Positions 43,080-52,179 of a DNA stretch of 64,000 bases are shown piece after piece. A model generated the notes under the pieces. It was not told the origin of the DNA. It searched no databases and was given only the letters and a program-made list of their open reading frames with translations. Positions within the stretch are counted from its first letter, which is position 1. The number at the start of each line of letters is the position of its first letter. A program made the translations under genes and the position numbers. Origin of the DNA: UBA7378 sp049611805 (GTDB taxonomy: Bacteria > Pseudomonadota > Alphaproteobacteria > RS24); assembly GCA_049611805.1 (NCBI GenBank), contig JBMZAX010000004.1, positions 62,001 to 126,000 on the forward strand, written 5' to 3'.

Positions 43080-43646
43080 CTATTCGTGAATCTTCGACCA
43101 GTCTTCCATCGCGGCTTTTCGATAGGCGTCACGATCTTCGGGCGCTTTGGAACACAGCATGGGCTGGTAATATTGCTCAAGCGTCTTTAAGTCGGAAAAT
43201 TGTGGTACATCGCTGTCCACAAAACAATCCGAGACATCCTGCACCTCAAATTCGCATTGCGCGCGCGTGCCGACCTTGACCCGGTGGGTAAAGCCCGCAC
43301 GGTCTTCTCCCGTCAGGTCGCGATAGCAGGTGGCACTTGTTTGGTGGCTTTTCTTTTCCAAGGGTTGCAAGGGATTGTCGACGTGACAGATTTCCGGCGG
43401 CTGTTCATAGGAATTCCAGAATTTGAACTCGGAGGTGAATTTGAAGCGCATTTGGGACAATAAGGCTTTATTGTCGCGCGAGCGCTCCTGCAGCACAATC
43501 TGGGTGGGAAAGGAATATTTCGGCATGCCCTGTTCCTGACACGACCCCGAAACCGAATATCGCCAGAACATGACGGATGAGGGCGCTTCGTCGGCCTGCG
43601 CGCAAACCATAGAGAGCCCAAAAAAGAACACAACCAAGCGTCGCAT
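43080..43646 (-). CDS. Secreted cysteine-containing protein, unknown
   Basis: 188 residues from ATG 43646 (MRRLVVFFFGLSMVCAQADE), a signal peptide with cleavage near residue 19. The mature part has six cysteines (SCQEQG, EICHVDN, ATCYRD, AQCEFEV, SDCFVD, MLCSKAP), enough for three disulfides. I do not recognise it. It converges with the esterase gene 14 bases away. Another ATG lies 21 bases upstream without a ribosome site. Confidence 0.7.
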   Translation of the reverse strand: MRRLVVFFFGLSMVCAQADEAPSSVMFWRYSVSGSCQEQGMPKYSFPTQIVLQERSRDNKALLSQMRFKFTSEFKFWNSYEQPPEICHVDNPLQPLEKKSHQTSATCYRDLTGEDRAGFTHRVKVGTRAQCEFEVQDVSDCFVDSDVPQFSDLKTLEQYYQPMLCSKAPEDRDAYRKAAMEDWSKIHE

Positions 43647-43793
43647 ATACCTGTTCCAATGCATCAATAAACAAACCCCGACCTCAAATTCTGAGCAAAT
43701 TTAAAGCGGCCAATCAACAATAACTTCCGAATTTGGTTACGACTTATCGACCGGTTATTTAGGACAGCGGCGGTTTATTTGAAAATTGCTATC

Positions 43794-43822
43794 TTGTCAG
43801 GGTCGGCAAAAAAACCTAGTTT
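43794..43822 (+). promoter_or_regulatory. Candidate tRNA-Leu promoter
   Basis: TTGTCA (43794-43799), a 17-base spacer and TAGTTT (43817-43822) precede the mature tRNA by 15 bases. Confidence 0.5.
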
Positions 43823-43837
43823 CGCGGTTCTTGTCGC

Positions 43838-43925
43838 GGCCTCGTGGTGGAATTGGTAGACACAGCAGACTTAAAATCTGCGGCCCGTTTAGGGCGTGAC
43901 GGTTCGAGTCCGTCCGAGGCCACCA
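43838..43925 (+). tRNA. tRNA-Leu (TAA)
   Basis: 88 bases. Acceptor stem GGCCTCG pairs with CGAGGCC, followed by discriminator A and an encoded CCA. The anticodon arm GCAGA-CTTAAAA-TCTGC gives anticodon TAA. A long variable arm (CGGCCCGTTTAGGGCGTG region) marks it as class II, and GGTTCGAGTCC is the T loop. Confidence 0.97.
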
Positions 43926-44056
43926 ATCCTGCAATCCGCATTTGAATTTTTGAACGAGGTTGTCTGCTTGACGGGATATGGAAAACCAAAGGGTTCGACC
44001 TATTATCACTATCGGTAGCCCGCTGGGCGCTTTTTTGTCTGAGGTAAGAGGTGGAA

Positions 44057-45145
44057 ATGAAAATGTCGGCATTGGCTGGGCTCGCATTGGTGGTTGGGTT
44101 TGGGATTCTGCTCTCGTCATGTGGCAGCAATGTCGGGCCCCCGCAGGGCGGCGAGGCGCCGTACCACCATCTCAAAAACGGATTTCGCAATCCACCCGAC
44201 AGCCCGAAACGCAATATTCCTTTCAAACGCCGCATGAAATTTTTCAGCGAGGCCGTGTGGCGCAATGCGGTCAGCAAACCGCCCACCATCCCGACCGACC
44301 ACGCCGTGACACGCAGTGAGGCGAAGGCGCAATTGGCCGCCATGGGCGACAAGGATTTTGTCAGCTGGATCGGGCATGCAACATTTCTGGTGCGTCTTGA
44401 CGGCGTCAATATTCTGACCGATCCGGTGTTTTCGCGCCGCGCCAGTCCCATGAGCTTTGCCGGGCCCGCGCGTCTGGTGCCGCCCGGTCTTCTTCTTGAA
44501 GACCTGCCGCCGATCGATGTGGTGGTTATCAGCCATGCGCATTACGACCATCTCGACACGGCGACACTGGAAAAAATGCCCAATAAGGAGCGTATCACGG
44601 CGGTCGTGCCGCTGGGCCTGGGCAAATATTTCAAGGGTTATAAAGATGTGCGCGAGGTCGACTGGTTTGACGATGTCGCGCTACCATCTGCCAATGGCGA
44701 ATTTAAACTGACCGCCTATCCGGCGGTGCATTGGTCCAACCGGTCTCTGTTCGACATTAACCGCACGCTTTGGATGTCTTATGGCTTTTCGGCGGGCGGC
44801 CATTCGGTGTTTCACACCGGCGATACCGAGACACATCCCAGCCTGTTTAAAGAGATCGGCCAGCACATGGCCGACACGCATGGCGGTTGTGACCTTGGCC
44901 TGATGAGTGTGGGTGCCTATGCGCCGCGCGATTTTATGCGTGGCGCGCATATGGATCCTGAGGGCGGGGTAAATATGGGCCGCGAACTGGGCTGCAAGCG
45001 CATGGTGCCAATGCATTGGGGCACGTTTATTCTGTCATTCGAGCCGTTTGAGGAGCCGCGTCAGCGCTTTGTCGAGGCGGCGGGAAATCAGGCATTGGTA
45101 ATGAAAATTGGCGAAACCGTGCCCATGAATGCGATTGCGCGCTAA
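44057..45145 (+). CDS. Metallo-beta-lactamase-fold lipoprotein (NAPE-PLD/UlaG-like)
   Basis: 362 residues from ATG 44057, with AGAGGTG upstream. A lipobox LSSC places the lipidated Cys at residue 22, so it is membrane-anchored in the envelope. Metal ligands: WIGHATFLV, then HAHYDHLD in the middle, a His in VHWSNRSLFD, Asp in HTGDTE, and His in MHWGTF near the C-terminus. This set fits the NAPE-hydrolysing phospholipase D / UlaG-like branch. The substrate may be a phospholipid; this is inference from family. Confidence 0.87.
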   Translation: MKMSALAGLALVVGFGILLSSCGSNVGPPQGGEAPYHHLKNGFRNPPDSPKRNIPFKRRMKFFSEAVWRNAVSKPPTIPTDHAVTRSEAKAQLAAMGDKDFVSWIGHATFLVRLDGVNILTDPVFSRRASPMSFAGPARLVPPGLLLEDLPPIDVVVISHAHYDHLDTATLEKMPNKERITAVVPLGLGKYFKGYKDVREVDWFDDVALPSANGEFKLTAYPAVHWSNRSLFDINRTLWMSYGFSAGGHSVFHTGDTETHPSLFKEIGQHMADTHGGCDLGLMSVGAYAPRDFMRGAHMDPEGGVNMGRELGCKRMVPMHWGTFILSFEPFEEPRQRFVEAAGNQALVMKIGETVPMNAIAR

Positions 45146-45169
45146 CCTCAATGGGGCACGGCCCCGCCT

Positions 45170-46138
45170 TTAATTGGCACCCAATGCGTTCACAAATGCG
45201 CGTGCCTCCGCCGCTGTTCGCGCGGGGGCTTCTTCCATCGGCAAATGCCCGATATCGGGATAGGTGATCAGGCGGCTGTTGAAAATGGCACCGTTCATGC
45301 GCACGCCATGGGCCAGCGGCACGAGCTTGTCCTGTGCGCCCCATATCAGCAGCGCGGGTATCGTAATTTCTCCCAAGCGCCCCTCCAGCGGCGGCGCAGT
45401 GTCGCGTGAATTTTGCCGTTGCAACATGGCCTCGCGCGATCCGGTCATGCGGATAAGCTCCCAATATCTTGTAACTTTTTCATCCGTCACGAAATTATCC
45501 GGATCGGCAACGCTGTCGCGCAATGCGGATTCAACCATGAAGCGCGGCGTCACATAGCGCAAAATGGGCTGTAGCCACGAAATATCGGCCAATCCGAATG
45601 TCGAGGGCACTACTTCATCCGCCGTGCGCCGCATGCCGCTTGAGCCTATCAGAATGAGGCCGCGAATTTTTTCCGGATGGTCGAGCGCATATTGCAGGGC
45701 CACGACGCCGCCCATTGAATGCCCGACGATAACAGCGCGCTCCAGTTTCATCAGGCGCATAATCCGGTCGAGTGTCCGGGCCATATTCGCGCGGCTGTAA
45801 TCGCCGTCCGATATGGCTCCGGTCAGGCCGTAGCCGGGCAGGTCGAAGCTGATCAGGCGAAATTTATCGCCCAGTTCACCGACCCATGGCTCCCAGGCAT
45901 GAACCGATGCATAGGCGCCATGCAACAATATGAGCGGCGGGCCGGCGCGATTGCCTTCGTCGCGAATATGCACGGTTGCCCCGCCTTCAATGCGGTAGAG
46001 AAAGGATTTGTCATTGCGATATTTGTCGTACAGCTCGCTGCGCCGCAAATCCGAGAAAATCAGAAAGCTTGAGCCCAGCAAAAACAAAATGAGCAGAGCC
46101 ACAAACAGGGCGAGAAGTGAACCGAGAACGCGAACCAT
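45170..46138 (-). CDS. Alpha/beta hydrolase, membrane-anchored
   Basis: 322 residues. An N-terminal hydrophobic helix (about 4-28) anchors it in the inner membrane. HGAYASVHAW is the oxyanion-hole motif, VIVGHSMGG holds the nucleophile Ser, and YPDIGHLPMEE the His; LIWGAQDKLVP contributes the Asp. It is of the hydrolase / C-C hydrolase / proline iminopeptidase-like group with unknown substrate. GGGGGGAG precedes the ATG. It converges on the MBL-fold gene. Confidence 0.87.
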   Translation of the reverse strand: MVRVLGSLLALFVALLILFLLGSSFLIFSDLRRSELYDKYRNDKSFLYRIEGGATVHIRDEGNRAGPPLILLHGAYASVHAWEPWVGELGDKFRLISFDLPGYGLTGAISDGDYSRANMARTLDRIMRLMKLERAVIVGHSMGGVVALQYALDHPEKIRGLILIGSSGMRRTADEVVPSTFGLADISWLQPILRYVTPRFMVESALRDSVADPDNFVTDEKVTRYWELIRMTGSREAMLQRQNSRDTAPPLEGRLGEITIPALLIWGAQDKLVPLAHGVRMNGAIFNSRLITYPDIGHLPMEEAPARTAAEARAFVNALGAN

Positions 46139-46201
46139 ACTCCCCCCTTAAGGTTGTTTTTTTTAAACTTGTCCGAGTTCGGCTCGAACAGCAAGGGCTT
46201 T

Positions 46202-46396
46202 TCAGTCCGGTGCGCGAAACCGGTATCGCGTCGAGCAATAGGGGCAGACAATTTCCGTCTCGCTGCCCATGTCGAGAAACACATGCGGATGGTCAAAAGG
46301 CGCCGAGGCGCCGGTGCATTCAAATTCGCGCACGGGAACAAAAATTTCCGCCAGTCCCTCATCATTGCTGAATTTGAGAAGTTCCGCCTGTGCCAT
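46202..46396 (-). CDS. CHCC zinc-finger protein (NDUFS6-like)
   Basis: 64 residues. Cys27-X8-His36-X14-Cys51-X2-Cys54 gives exactly the CHCC zinc motif of the complex I accessory subunit NDUFS6 and its small alphaproteobacterial relatives. GAGGG lies 6 bases before the ATG. It may attach to NADH dehydrogenase, though nuo genes are not in this window. Confidence 0.9.
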   Translation of the reverse strand: MAQAELLKFSNDEGLAEIFVPVREFECTGASAPFDHPHVFLDMGSETEIVCPYCSTRYRFRAPD

Positions 46397-46482
46397 GCGC
46401 GCCCTCGCTTCGATAATTTAACTTCAACTTGGCCTTAACTGCCTTGATGTCTATATCGGCTCAAGGCGGGAACGGCAAGTGC

Positions 46483-47736
46483 CTAGCAACACCCGCAACC
46501 GCCAAGTGTTACATCGCCGTCGCCGTGCCAGGCTTGCGCGACGGCTTTGGCCGACAAGTCAGCTGTTTCGGCGAATTGATCGCGCGCATCCGTCATGAGT
46601 TGGTCATCCGTCATCACATCGATCGCTGTCATGGCCAGTGCCTTGGCACCGTCAAGAACGGCGGCGTCGCCGGTTTCCGATCCGGCATATTTAGCAAATT
46701 CCGGGTTGTGAATGACGACATGCGGCGGCGCGCAGGCAATCATCGGGTGAATGGACGGCACGCGGTGGCTGACATTACCCATATCGGTCGATCCGGCGCC
46801 GGTGGTCGGCACTTTCTCAAGCGGAAAAAACGACCGGCCAAGGCTTTCGGCATTGGCTTTGTAACGATCGGCAATCGGCCAGTTATCCTTGATTTCCAGA
46901 TAATCGCCCAGCGCCCACTGAATTTCCACCTCGCAACCCGAAGCCAGTGCGCCCGCCTCGAAACAGTTTTTCACCCGTTTTTTGAGGTCGGCCAGTGCCA
47001 TGCCATCGGCGGCGCGCACGTAAAATGTGCCTACCGCGCGGTCGGGCACAATGTTCGGCGCGAGCCCGGCTTCGTTGAAAATACCGTGAATGCGCTCATT
47101 CTGGCGAATGTGCTGGCGCAGTTGCGCGATCGACTGATACGCGCTCACCAGTGCATCCAGCGCATTGACGCCGGCAAACGGCATGGCCGAAGCATGGGCT
47201 GCCTTGCCGGTAAATGTCACCCGCACCTCGTTCATGGCAACGCTGGGCATGGTCACCAGATTAATGCCCGCCGGATGCACCATCATCGCCGCATCGAGCC
47301 CGTCAAAAGCGCCGTGTTGCGCCATAATCTCTTTGCCGCCGCCGGCTTCCTCGGCCGGTGTGCCCAGATAGCGCACACGCCCGGGCAGGGCCGCGCCTAG
47401 CTTTGAAAGCGCGAGTGCCGCGCCAAGGCCGGTCGTCGCGATGATATTGTGCCCGCAGGCATGGCCGATGCCGGGCAGGGCGTCATATTCGGATAAAATG
47501 CCCACCTCAACGCCCGTATCGCCAAAGGTGGAGATAAACGCCGTGTCGAGACCGCACGCGCCGCGCTCGACCGTTAGGCCGGCTTCTTCCACGCGGTCGG
47601 TCAAAAGCCCATGGGCGAAATGTTCCTCGAAAGCAAGTTCGGGTTTGGCATGAATAGCATGGCTGGCGGAAATCAACGTATCCGACATGTCGTCAATTGT
47701 GGCGCAGGCCTGTTTTTTCAGAGCTTCTCGATCCAT
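46483..47736 (-). CDS. M20-family amidohydrolase/peptidase
   Basis: 417 residues. M20 metal ligands appear as GHACGHNII (His, Cys-context), the catalytic Glu pair in GTPAEEAGGGKEIM, and a downstream His in the C-terminal metal domain. It resembles aminobenzoyl-glutamate utilisation or aminoacylase-type enzymes. The protein ends in GGCGCC (three cysteines in the last four residues), an unusual tail. AAAGGAA precedes the ATG. It is downstream of the SDR/ECH/hydrolase operon, 30 bases on. Confidence 0.87.
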   Translation of the reverse strand: MDREALKKQACATIDDMSDTLISASHAIHAKPELAFEEHFAHGLLTDRVEEAGLTVERGACGLDTAFISTFGDTGVEVGILSEYDALPGIGHACGHNIIATTGLGAALALSKLGAALPGRVRYLGTPAEEAGGGKEIMAQHGAFDGLDAAMMVHPAGINLVTMPSVAMNEVRVTFTGKAAHASAMPFAGVNALDALVSAYQSIAQLRQHIRQNERIHGIFNEAGLAPNIVPDRAVGTFYVRAADGMALADLKKRVKNCFEAGALASGCEVEIQWALGDYLEIKDNWPIADRYKANAESLGRSFFPLEKVPTTGAGSTDMGNVSHRVPSIHPMIACAPPHVVIHNPEFAKYAGSETGDAAVLDGAKALAMTAIDVMTDDQLMTDARDQFAETADLSAKAVAQAWHGDGDVTLGGCGCC

Positions 47737-47766
47737 AACCCGTTTCCTTTGTGCGCGGTTTTGATG

Positions 47767-48555
47767 TTAGCCAATCTTCACCGGCATGCCTAGAAGCATT
47801 CCGGCATCGACCACGAGCAATTGTCCGGTCACATGTTTGCTGGCGCGGTTGGCAAAAAACAAAATCGGGCCGCTAATGTCATCCGGCGTTCCGGCACGGT
47901 GCATGGGGGTCGCTTTTTTTTGCCCGTCGACAATGCGGTCAAACATTTCTTCGCCCAGCGCATTGCGGAACCAGTCCGTGCCGACAAAGCCGGGACACAC
48001 CGCATTGACGCGAATATTATCCTCGCCCAGCGCGCGCGCCAAAGCCAGCGTCATTGAATTCAGGGCCCCCTTGGAGGCCACATAAGCCACCGAAGAGCCG
48101 ACACCGCGCACACCGGCAACGGATGAAATATTCACAACACTGCCGGCCCCGCAATTTTTGAGATGCGGCTGGGCGGCGCGCACCATTTGGTAGGGCGCAA
48201 TGGTGTTGAGGGCATAAATCGTCTCAAAATCGGTTTTGTCCAGACCGTCCAGATTGGCGTGATCCATAAATTTCGTGGTGCCGGCATTATTGACCAGAAT
48301 GTCGAGGCGGCCCCATTTGTCCATGGCGGCTTCGACCAGCGTGCGGCAGGCGGCATCGTCCGAAACATCGGCCCCCACGGCAATGGCTTCGCCGCCGGCC
48401 TCTTCGCAAGCCGCGACCACTGCATTTGCGGCCTCATTGCTTTTCGAATAATTGACAACAACTTTGGCACCGCCGCGTGCCATGGCGATGGCCGCTTCCG
48501 CACCAATGCCGGAAGATGACCCGGTGATGATGGCGACCTGATCTGAAAAATCCAT
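47767..48555 (-). CDS. Short-chain dehydrogenase/reductase
   Basis: 262 residues from ATG 48555, with GGAGA 7 bases upstream. ITGSSSGIGAE near 10-19 binds NAD(P), NNAGTTKF is conserved, and the catalytic Ser/Tyr/Lys lie in NISSVAG and VAYVASKGAL. The C-terminus ending QLLVVDAGMLLGMP is typical of FabG-like SDRs. It is 10 bases after the enoyl-CoA hydratase gene, suggesting a 3-hydroxyacyl-CoA or related alcohol substrate. Confidence 0.87.
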   Translation of the reverse strand: MDFSDQVAIITGSSSGIGAEAAIAMARGGAKVVVNYSKSNEAANAVVAACEEAGGEAIAVGADVSDDAACRTLVEAAMDKWGRLDILVNNAGTTKFMDHANLDGLDKTDFETIYALNTIAPYQMVRAAQPHLKNCGAGSVVNISSVAGVRGVGSSVAYVASKGALNSMTLALARALGEDNIRVNAVCPGFVGTDWFRNALGEEMFDRIVDGQKKATPMHRAGTPDDISGPILFFANRASKHVTGQLLVVDAGMLLGMPVKIG

Positions 48556-48565
48556 GTTCTGTCTC

Positions 48566-49369
48566 CTATTTGCCTTTAAATTCGGGGGTTCGTTTTTCCA
48601 TAAATGCCTGCCGGCCTTCCTCATAATCGGCGCTTGCAAAACACGCGGCAATTTTGCGGTCAAGCTCTGCCGGATCCGTGTCGGGGGTGCGTTCAAGCAC
48701 ACCCTTGGCGGCGCGCAAAGTCAATGGGGCATTGGCGCAAATGCTGGCAACGCGCTGCGCAAGCTCGGTCTCAAAATCCGCTGTCGGCGCAATATAATCG
48801 ACCAGCCCGATTGCCAGGGCTTCATGCGCGTCAAGCCTGCGTGCGGTAAACAAAATATCCTTGGCGCGCGAAGGGCCAACCGTGTCGCGCAGGCGTTCGG
48901 TCGCGCTTGCAGGATAGGCAAGCCCCAAACGCGCGGCGGGAATGGCAAAGCTCGCATCGTCGCGCGCCAGCCGCAAATCGCACGCCAATGCCAGCCCCAG
49001 CCCGCCGCCAATGCAATAGCCCTCAATGGCGGCAAGCGTCGGCACCGGACATTGCGTGACCGCGTTAAAAGCATTGACGGTAGCCGCATCGTATTCAGTG
49101 CTGACGGGGCCGGAAAATTTTTCGGCAAATTGGGCGATATCGGCACCGGCCACAAACGCTTTGCCGCCCGCGCCGCGCAGCACAATCAGGCGCACATCCG
49201 GATTGTCGGCCAGCCGTGCCATCAAATCGGGAAAAGCCAGCCAGCCCTCAAGGTCGATGATGTTATGGCGTTCGGGATAGCTGATGGTGACGCATGCCAA
49301 ATGGCCGGAAATTTCCGCCCGCAGACGCGCCGCGCCGGTGGCAATGGTTTCGGGGTTTGTTTGCGTCAT
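48566..49369 (-). CDS. Enoyl-CoA hydratase/isomerase family protein
   Basis: 267 residues. The oxyanion-hole segments are GAGGKAFVAGADIAQFAE near 65-82 and YCIGGGLGLALACDLRLA near 115-132. Position 4 of the crotonase signature and the C-terminal FMEKRTPEFKGK fit hydratase/isomerases. Its ATG overlaps the upstream hydrolase stop as ATGA, so they are coupled. It likely acts in beta-oxidation or a related acyl-CoA route. Confidence 0.92.
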   Translation of the reverse strand: MTQTNPETIATGAARLRAEISGHLACVTISYPERHNIIDLEGWLAFPDLMARLADNPDVRLIVLRGAGGKAFVAGADIAQFAEKFSGPVSTEYDAATVNAFNAVTQCPVPTLAAIEGYCIGGGLGLALACDLRLARDDASFAIPAARLGLAYPASATERLRDTVGPSRAKDILFTARRLDAHEALAIGLVDYIAPTADFETELAQRVASICANAPLTLRAAKGVLERTPDTDPAELDRKIAACFASADYEEGRQAFMEKRTPEFKGK

Positions 49370-50184
49370 GATGCGCCTCCGGCGGGGGTGGAACGGAAAA
49401 ATCCGGCAAGATCGGTATAAACATCCGGATCTTGCACCATAAACAGGTGCCCGCCATCATAAAATTTGAGCGTGGCATCGGGCAGACGCGCGGCCATATT
49501 CTCCATGGATTGGGCGCGCGCAATGCCATCAAAGCGCCCGCCCGCCAGCCAGACCGGACAGGTGATGTGTTCCAGCCGCGCCCAGCAATCATGGGCTTTG
49601 CGCGCGCAAAGTTGGCCCGATATGCCGCGTGCGTGGTTGTCTTCATGGGCAAATTCACTGCGGTCAAGGCGCGCCATGGTCATATCCACCAGTTCGGGAC
49701 GGGCTTTGAGGGTGTCATCGTCAATTCGTGTGTCGCCCCGCAACAGCATGGCTTTTGCGCGCGCTTTCAGGTCGAGATGTTCCAGTTCGTCAAGCGGGTA
49801 GGACGCACCGCCCGCACCGCCCGGAGAGGTGCAAAACAGCGCCAGTCGTTGCACGCGGTCACGATGGGCGAGGGCAAATTCCTGCGCCACCATGCCGCCA
49901 AATGATATGCCCAAAACATGCGCGCTTTCTATGTCCAGCGCATCCATAAGCGCCGCCGCATCATCGGCATAAGCCGCCATCGTATATCCGTCTTGAGGTT
50001 TTTCGCTTTGCCCCAGCCCCCGCTGGTCATAGCTGATGACGGTGAAACCGGCGGTCAGCGGGCTGTCCATAATGGTCGGTTTTTTGCGCAAATCGCCGCC
50101 TGTGCCGCTCAATACAAGCACGGGCGCGCCGGAACCGGCCATTTCATAATAGGTTTTCAGCGTACGGGTCTGAATGAGGGGCAT
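49366..50184 (-). CDS. Alpha/beta hydrolase
   Basis: 272 residues from ATG 50184; the longer frame upstream overlaps the divergent cysE and is not used. VLVLSGTGG forms the oxyanion region, HVLGISFGGMVAQEFAL carries the nucleophile Ser, and YDGGHLFMVQDP the His. Related enzymes include 3-oxoadipate enol-lactonases and other ring-cleavage hydrolases. It is first in a minus-strand operon with ECH, SDR and M20 genes. Confidence 0.85.
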   Translation of the reverse strand: MPLIQTRTLKTYYEMAGSGAPVLVLSGTGGDLRKKPTIMDSPLTAGFTVISYDQRGLGQSEKPQDGYTMAAYADDAAALMDALDIESAHVLGISFGGMVAQEFALAHRDRVQRLALFCTSPGGAGGASYPLDELEHLDLKARAKAMLLRGDTRIDDDTLKARPELVDMTMARLDRSEFAHEDNHARGISGQLCARKAHDCWARLEHITCPVWLAGGRFDGIARAQSMENMAARLPDATLKFYDGGHLFMVQDPDVYTDLAGFFRSTPAGGAS

Positions 50185-50286
50185 TGCGGGCGCTATAGTT
50201 TTCTTGCTTGCGGTTGGGGCGCAATGGTATCCTTTCGCCCACAAAGGCGTAAAGACAATTTCTGAAGCCTGAACATGAGGGGCATA

Positions 50287-51108
50287 ATGTCTGAAAAAGC
50301 TGAGAATTTGGAACGCTTGGATCCAGTCTGGGCGCGCATACGGGCAGAGGCCGGTGAAATTGCCGAGCGCGAGCCTGTCATGTCGGGTTTTTTGCATGCA
50401 AGCGTGTTGAACCATGACCGGCTTGAAACGGTCATTGCCTCGCATCTGGCCGAAAAAATGGGCAATGCGGAAATCGGCGCGCGCGCGCTGGGTGAGGTTT
50501 TCGAGGAAAGCCTCGTCAATAATCCGGATTTGGGCGAGACCTTGCGGGCCGATATCATCGCCCATTATGACCGCGATCCGGCATGCCGCTCATATCTCGA
50601 CCCGGTTCTATATTATAAGGGGTTTCTGGCTTTGCAGGCCTATCGGGCGGCGCATTGGATGATCAATCATGACCGCCGCGCAACCGCGCTTTACATTCAA
50701 AATCGGGCTTCGGAAGTGTTCCAGGCCGACATTCATCCGGCCGCGAAAATCGGTCGCGGCGTGTTTATCGACCACGCAACCGGTGTTGTCATTGGTGAGA
50801 CGGCGGTGGTCGGCAGCGATGTATCGATGCTGCACAGCGTGACTTTGGGGGGCAGCGGCAAGGAAGATGGCGACCGCCACCCGAAAATCGGCGATGGGGT
50901 GCTTATTTCGGTCGGTGCCAAAGTGTTGGGCAATATCAGGGTCGGGGAATGCGCGAAAATCGGCGGCGGCAGCGTGGTGCTGACGGATGTACCGGCCTAT
51001 TCGACGGCTGTCGGTGTGCCGGCCAAAATCATTCACGGCGTTTCATCGGCGCAACCCTCAAGGCAAATGGACCACAGTGTCGAAACGCCTGAGGGTGACG
51101 GGTCGTAA
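50287..51108 (+). CDS. cysE: Serine O-acetyltransferase
   Basis: 273 residues from ATG 50287, with GAGGGG upstream. The helical N-terminal SATase domain (LDPVWARIRAEAGEIAEREP) is followed by left-handed hexapeptide repeats (IHPAAKIGRGVFIDHATGVVIG, VGAKVLGNIRVGECAKIG) holding the catalytic His/Asp. It makes O-acetylserine for cysteine synthesis. The end lacks the Ile-terminated peptide that binds CysK in E. coli (it ends GDGS), so complex formation may differ. Confidence 0.95.
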   Translation: MSEKAENLERLDPVWARIRAEAGEIAEREPVMSGFLHASVLNHDRLETVIASHLAEKMGNAEIGARALGEVFEESLVNNPDLGETLRADIIAHYDRDPACRSYLDPVLYYKGFLALQAYRAAHWMINHDRRATALYIQNRASEVFQADIHPAAKIGRGVFIDHATGVVIGETAVVGSDVSMLHSVTLGGSGKEDGDRHPKIGDGVLISVGAKVLGNIRVGECAKIGGGSVVLTDVPAYSTAVGVPAKIIHGVSSAQPSRQMDHSVETPEGDGS

Positions 51109-51145
51109 TTTTCATTTTTGGAGTTTCGTTAAGGGGGGGAGTTCA

Positions 51146-51925
51146 ATGGAACGGTTAAAGGGAAAGACTGCTTTTATTTCAGGCGGCGCGCGTGGGCTGG
51201 GGGCTGAAATGGCCCGTCTGCTGCATGGCGAGGGCGCCAATGTCATGGTGACGGATATTCTGGAAGATGAAGGCCACGCACTGGCCAATGACCATGAAAA
51301 CATGACTTTCATGGCGCATGATGTTTTGCAGGAAGACCAATGGGCCGCCACGATTGCGGCCACGAAAGAAGCCTATGGCGGTTTGGATATTCTGGTGAAT
51401 AATGCCGGTATCGCGCATAATTACACGCCGATTGAGGAAACAACGCTTGAGCAGTGGCGCAAAGTTGTCGGCATTGATCTGGATGCCGTTTTTCTGGGCT
51501 GCAAGCACGGCGTCGGGCTGATGAAAGAAAGCGGCGGCGGCAGCATTATCAACATATCGTCGATTTACGGCATTGTCGGCTCGGCGGGCCAAGCCCCTTA
51601 TCACGCCGCCAAAGGCGGGGTGCGGTTGTTGACGAAGTCGCTTGCCGTTGAGCTGGCCCAGCTTGGCTATGGCATCAGGGTGAATTCGGTGCATCCGGGG
51701 TTTGTCGGCACCGATATGGTGCGCGACGGGTTGCGCCAAGCGGTTGAAAAGGGGCTGATGCCCGGCGAAAACGAGGCCGTTGAGATGTTGACCATGCAAA
51801 CACCGATCGGGCGACTGGGTGTGCCGCGCGATATTGCCAATGCGGTTTTGTTTCTGGCTTCGGAAGAATCCGCCTGGATGACGGGCGCCGAACTGGTTGT
51901 TGACGGCGGGTTTACCGCGCAATAG
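51146..51925 (+). CDS. Short-chain dehydrogenase/reductase
   Basis: 259 residues from ATG 51146, with AAGGGGGGGAG 5 bases upstream. ISGGARGLGAEMARLL binds cofactor, NNAGIAHNYTP, INISSIYGIVGSAGQAPYHAAKGG holds Ser/Tyr/Lys, and the end has MTGAELVVDGGFTAQ. It resembles the 3-alpha/20-beta-hydroxysteroid or cyclohexanol dehydrogenase-like SDRs with NAD(H). It is 37 bases after cysE in the same direction, perhaps without functional link. Confidence 0.88.
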   Translation: MERLKGKTAFISGGARGLGAEMARLLHGEGANVMVTDILEDEGHALANDHENMTFMAHDVLQEDQWAATIAATKEAYGGLDILVNNAGIAHNYTPIEETTLEQWRKVVGIDLDAVFLGCKHGVGLMKESGGGSIINISSIYGIVGSAGQAPYHAAKGGVRLLTKSLAVELAQLGYGIRVNSVHPGFVGTDMVRDGLRQAVEKGLMPGENEAVEMLTMQTPIGRLGVPRDIANAVLFLASEESAWMTGAELVVDGGFTAQ

Positions 51926-51954
51926 GTTGCGCAAGCTTGTTGAAAGGATAAGTC

Positions 51955-52167
51955 ATGAATAATGATGAAGTGTTGCGGGTTCAGACCTATCTGCGTCTGA
52001 AATTTTCCAACGACATGCTGACGCTGAAACGCGGCGCCAAGGACGATATGGTCGAAGTTTTCATGGAAGACGAATTTATCGGCACATTGTTCCGCGACGA
52101 TGAAGACGGCGAGATTTCCTACGCGTTCAACATGGCCATTCTGGAATTTGACCTGCCGACCATCTGA
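51955..52167 (+). CDS. DUF3126 family protein
   Basis: 70 residues. The small alphaproteobacterial DUF3126 pattern is clear: QTYLRLKFSNDMLTLKR, then VEVFMEDEFIGTLFRDDEDGEISYAFNMAILEFDL. It is acidic and soluble; no function has been assigned to the family. AAAGGA lies 7 bases before the ATG. It follows the SDR gene by 29 bases. Confidence 0.9.
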   Translation: MNNDEVLRVQTYLRLKFSNDMLTLKRGAKDDMVEVFMEDEFIGTLFRDDEDGEISYAFNMAILEFDLPTI

Positions 52168-52179
52168 TTGGCGCGCGCC

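Noticed and set aside
43816..44451. Minus-strand open frame of 211 codons
   Set aside because: It runs antisense through tRNA-Leu and the MBL lipoprotein gene; its tRNA-derived segment is a common false protein.
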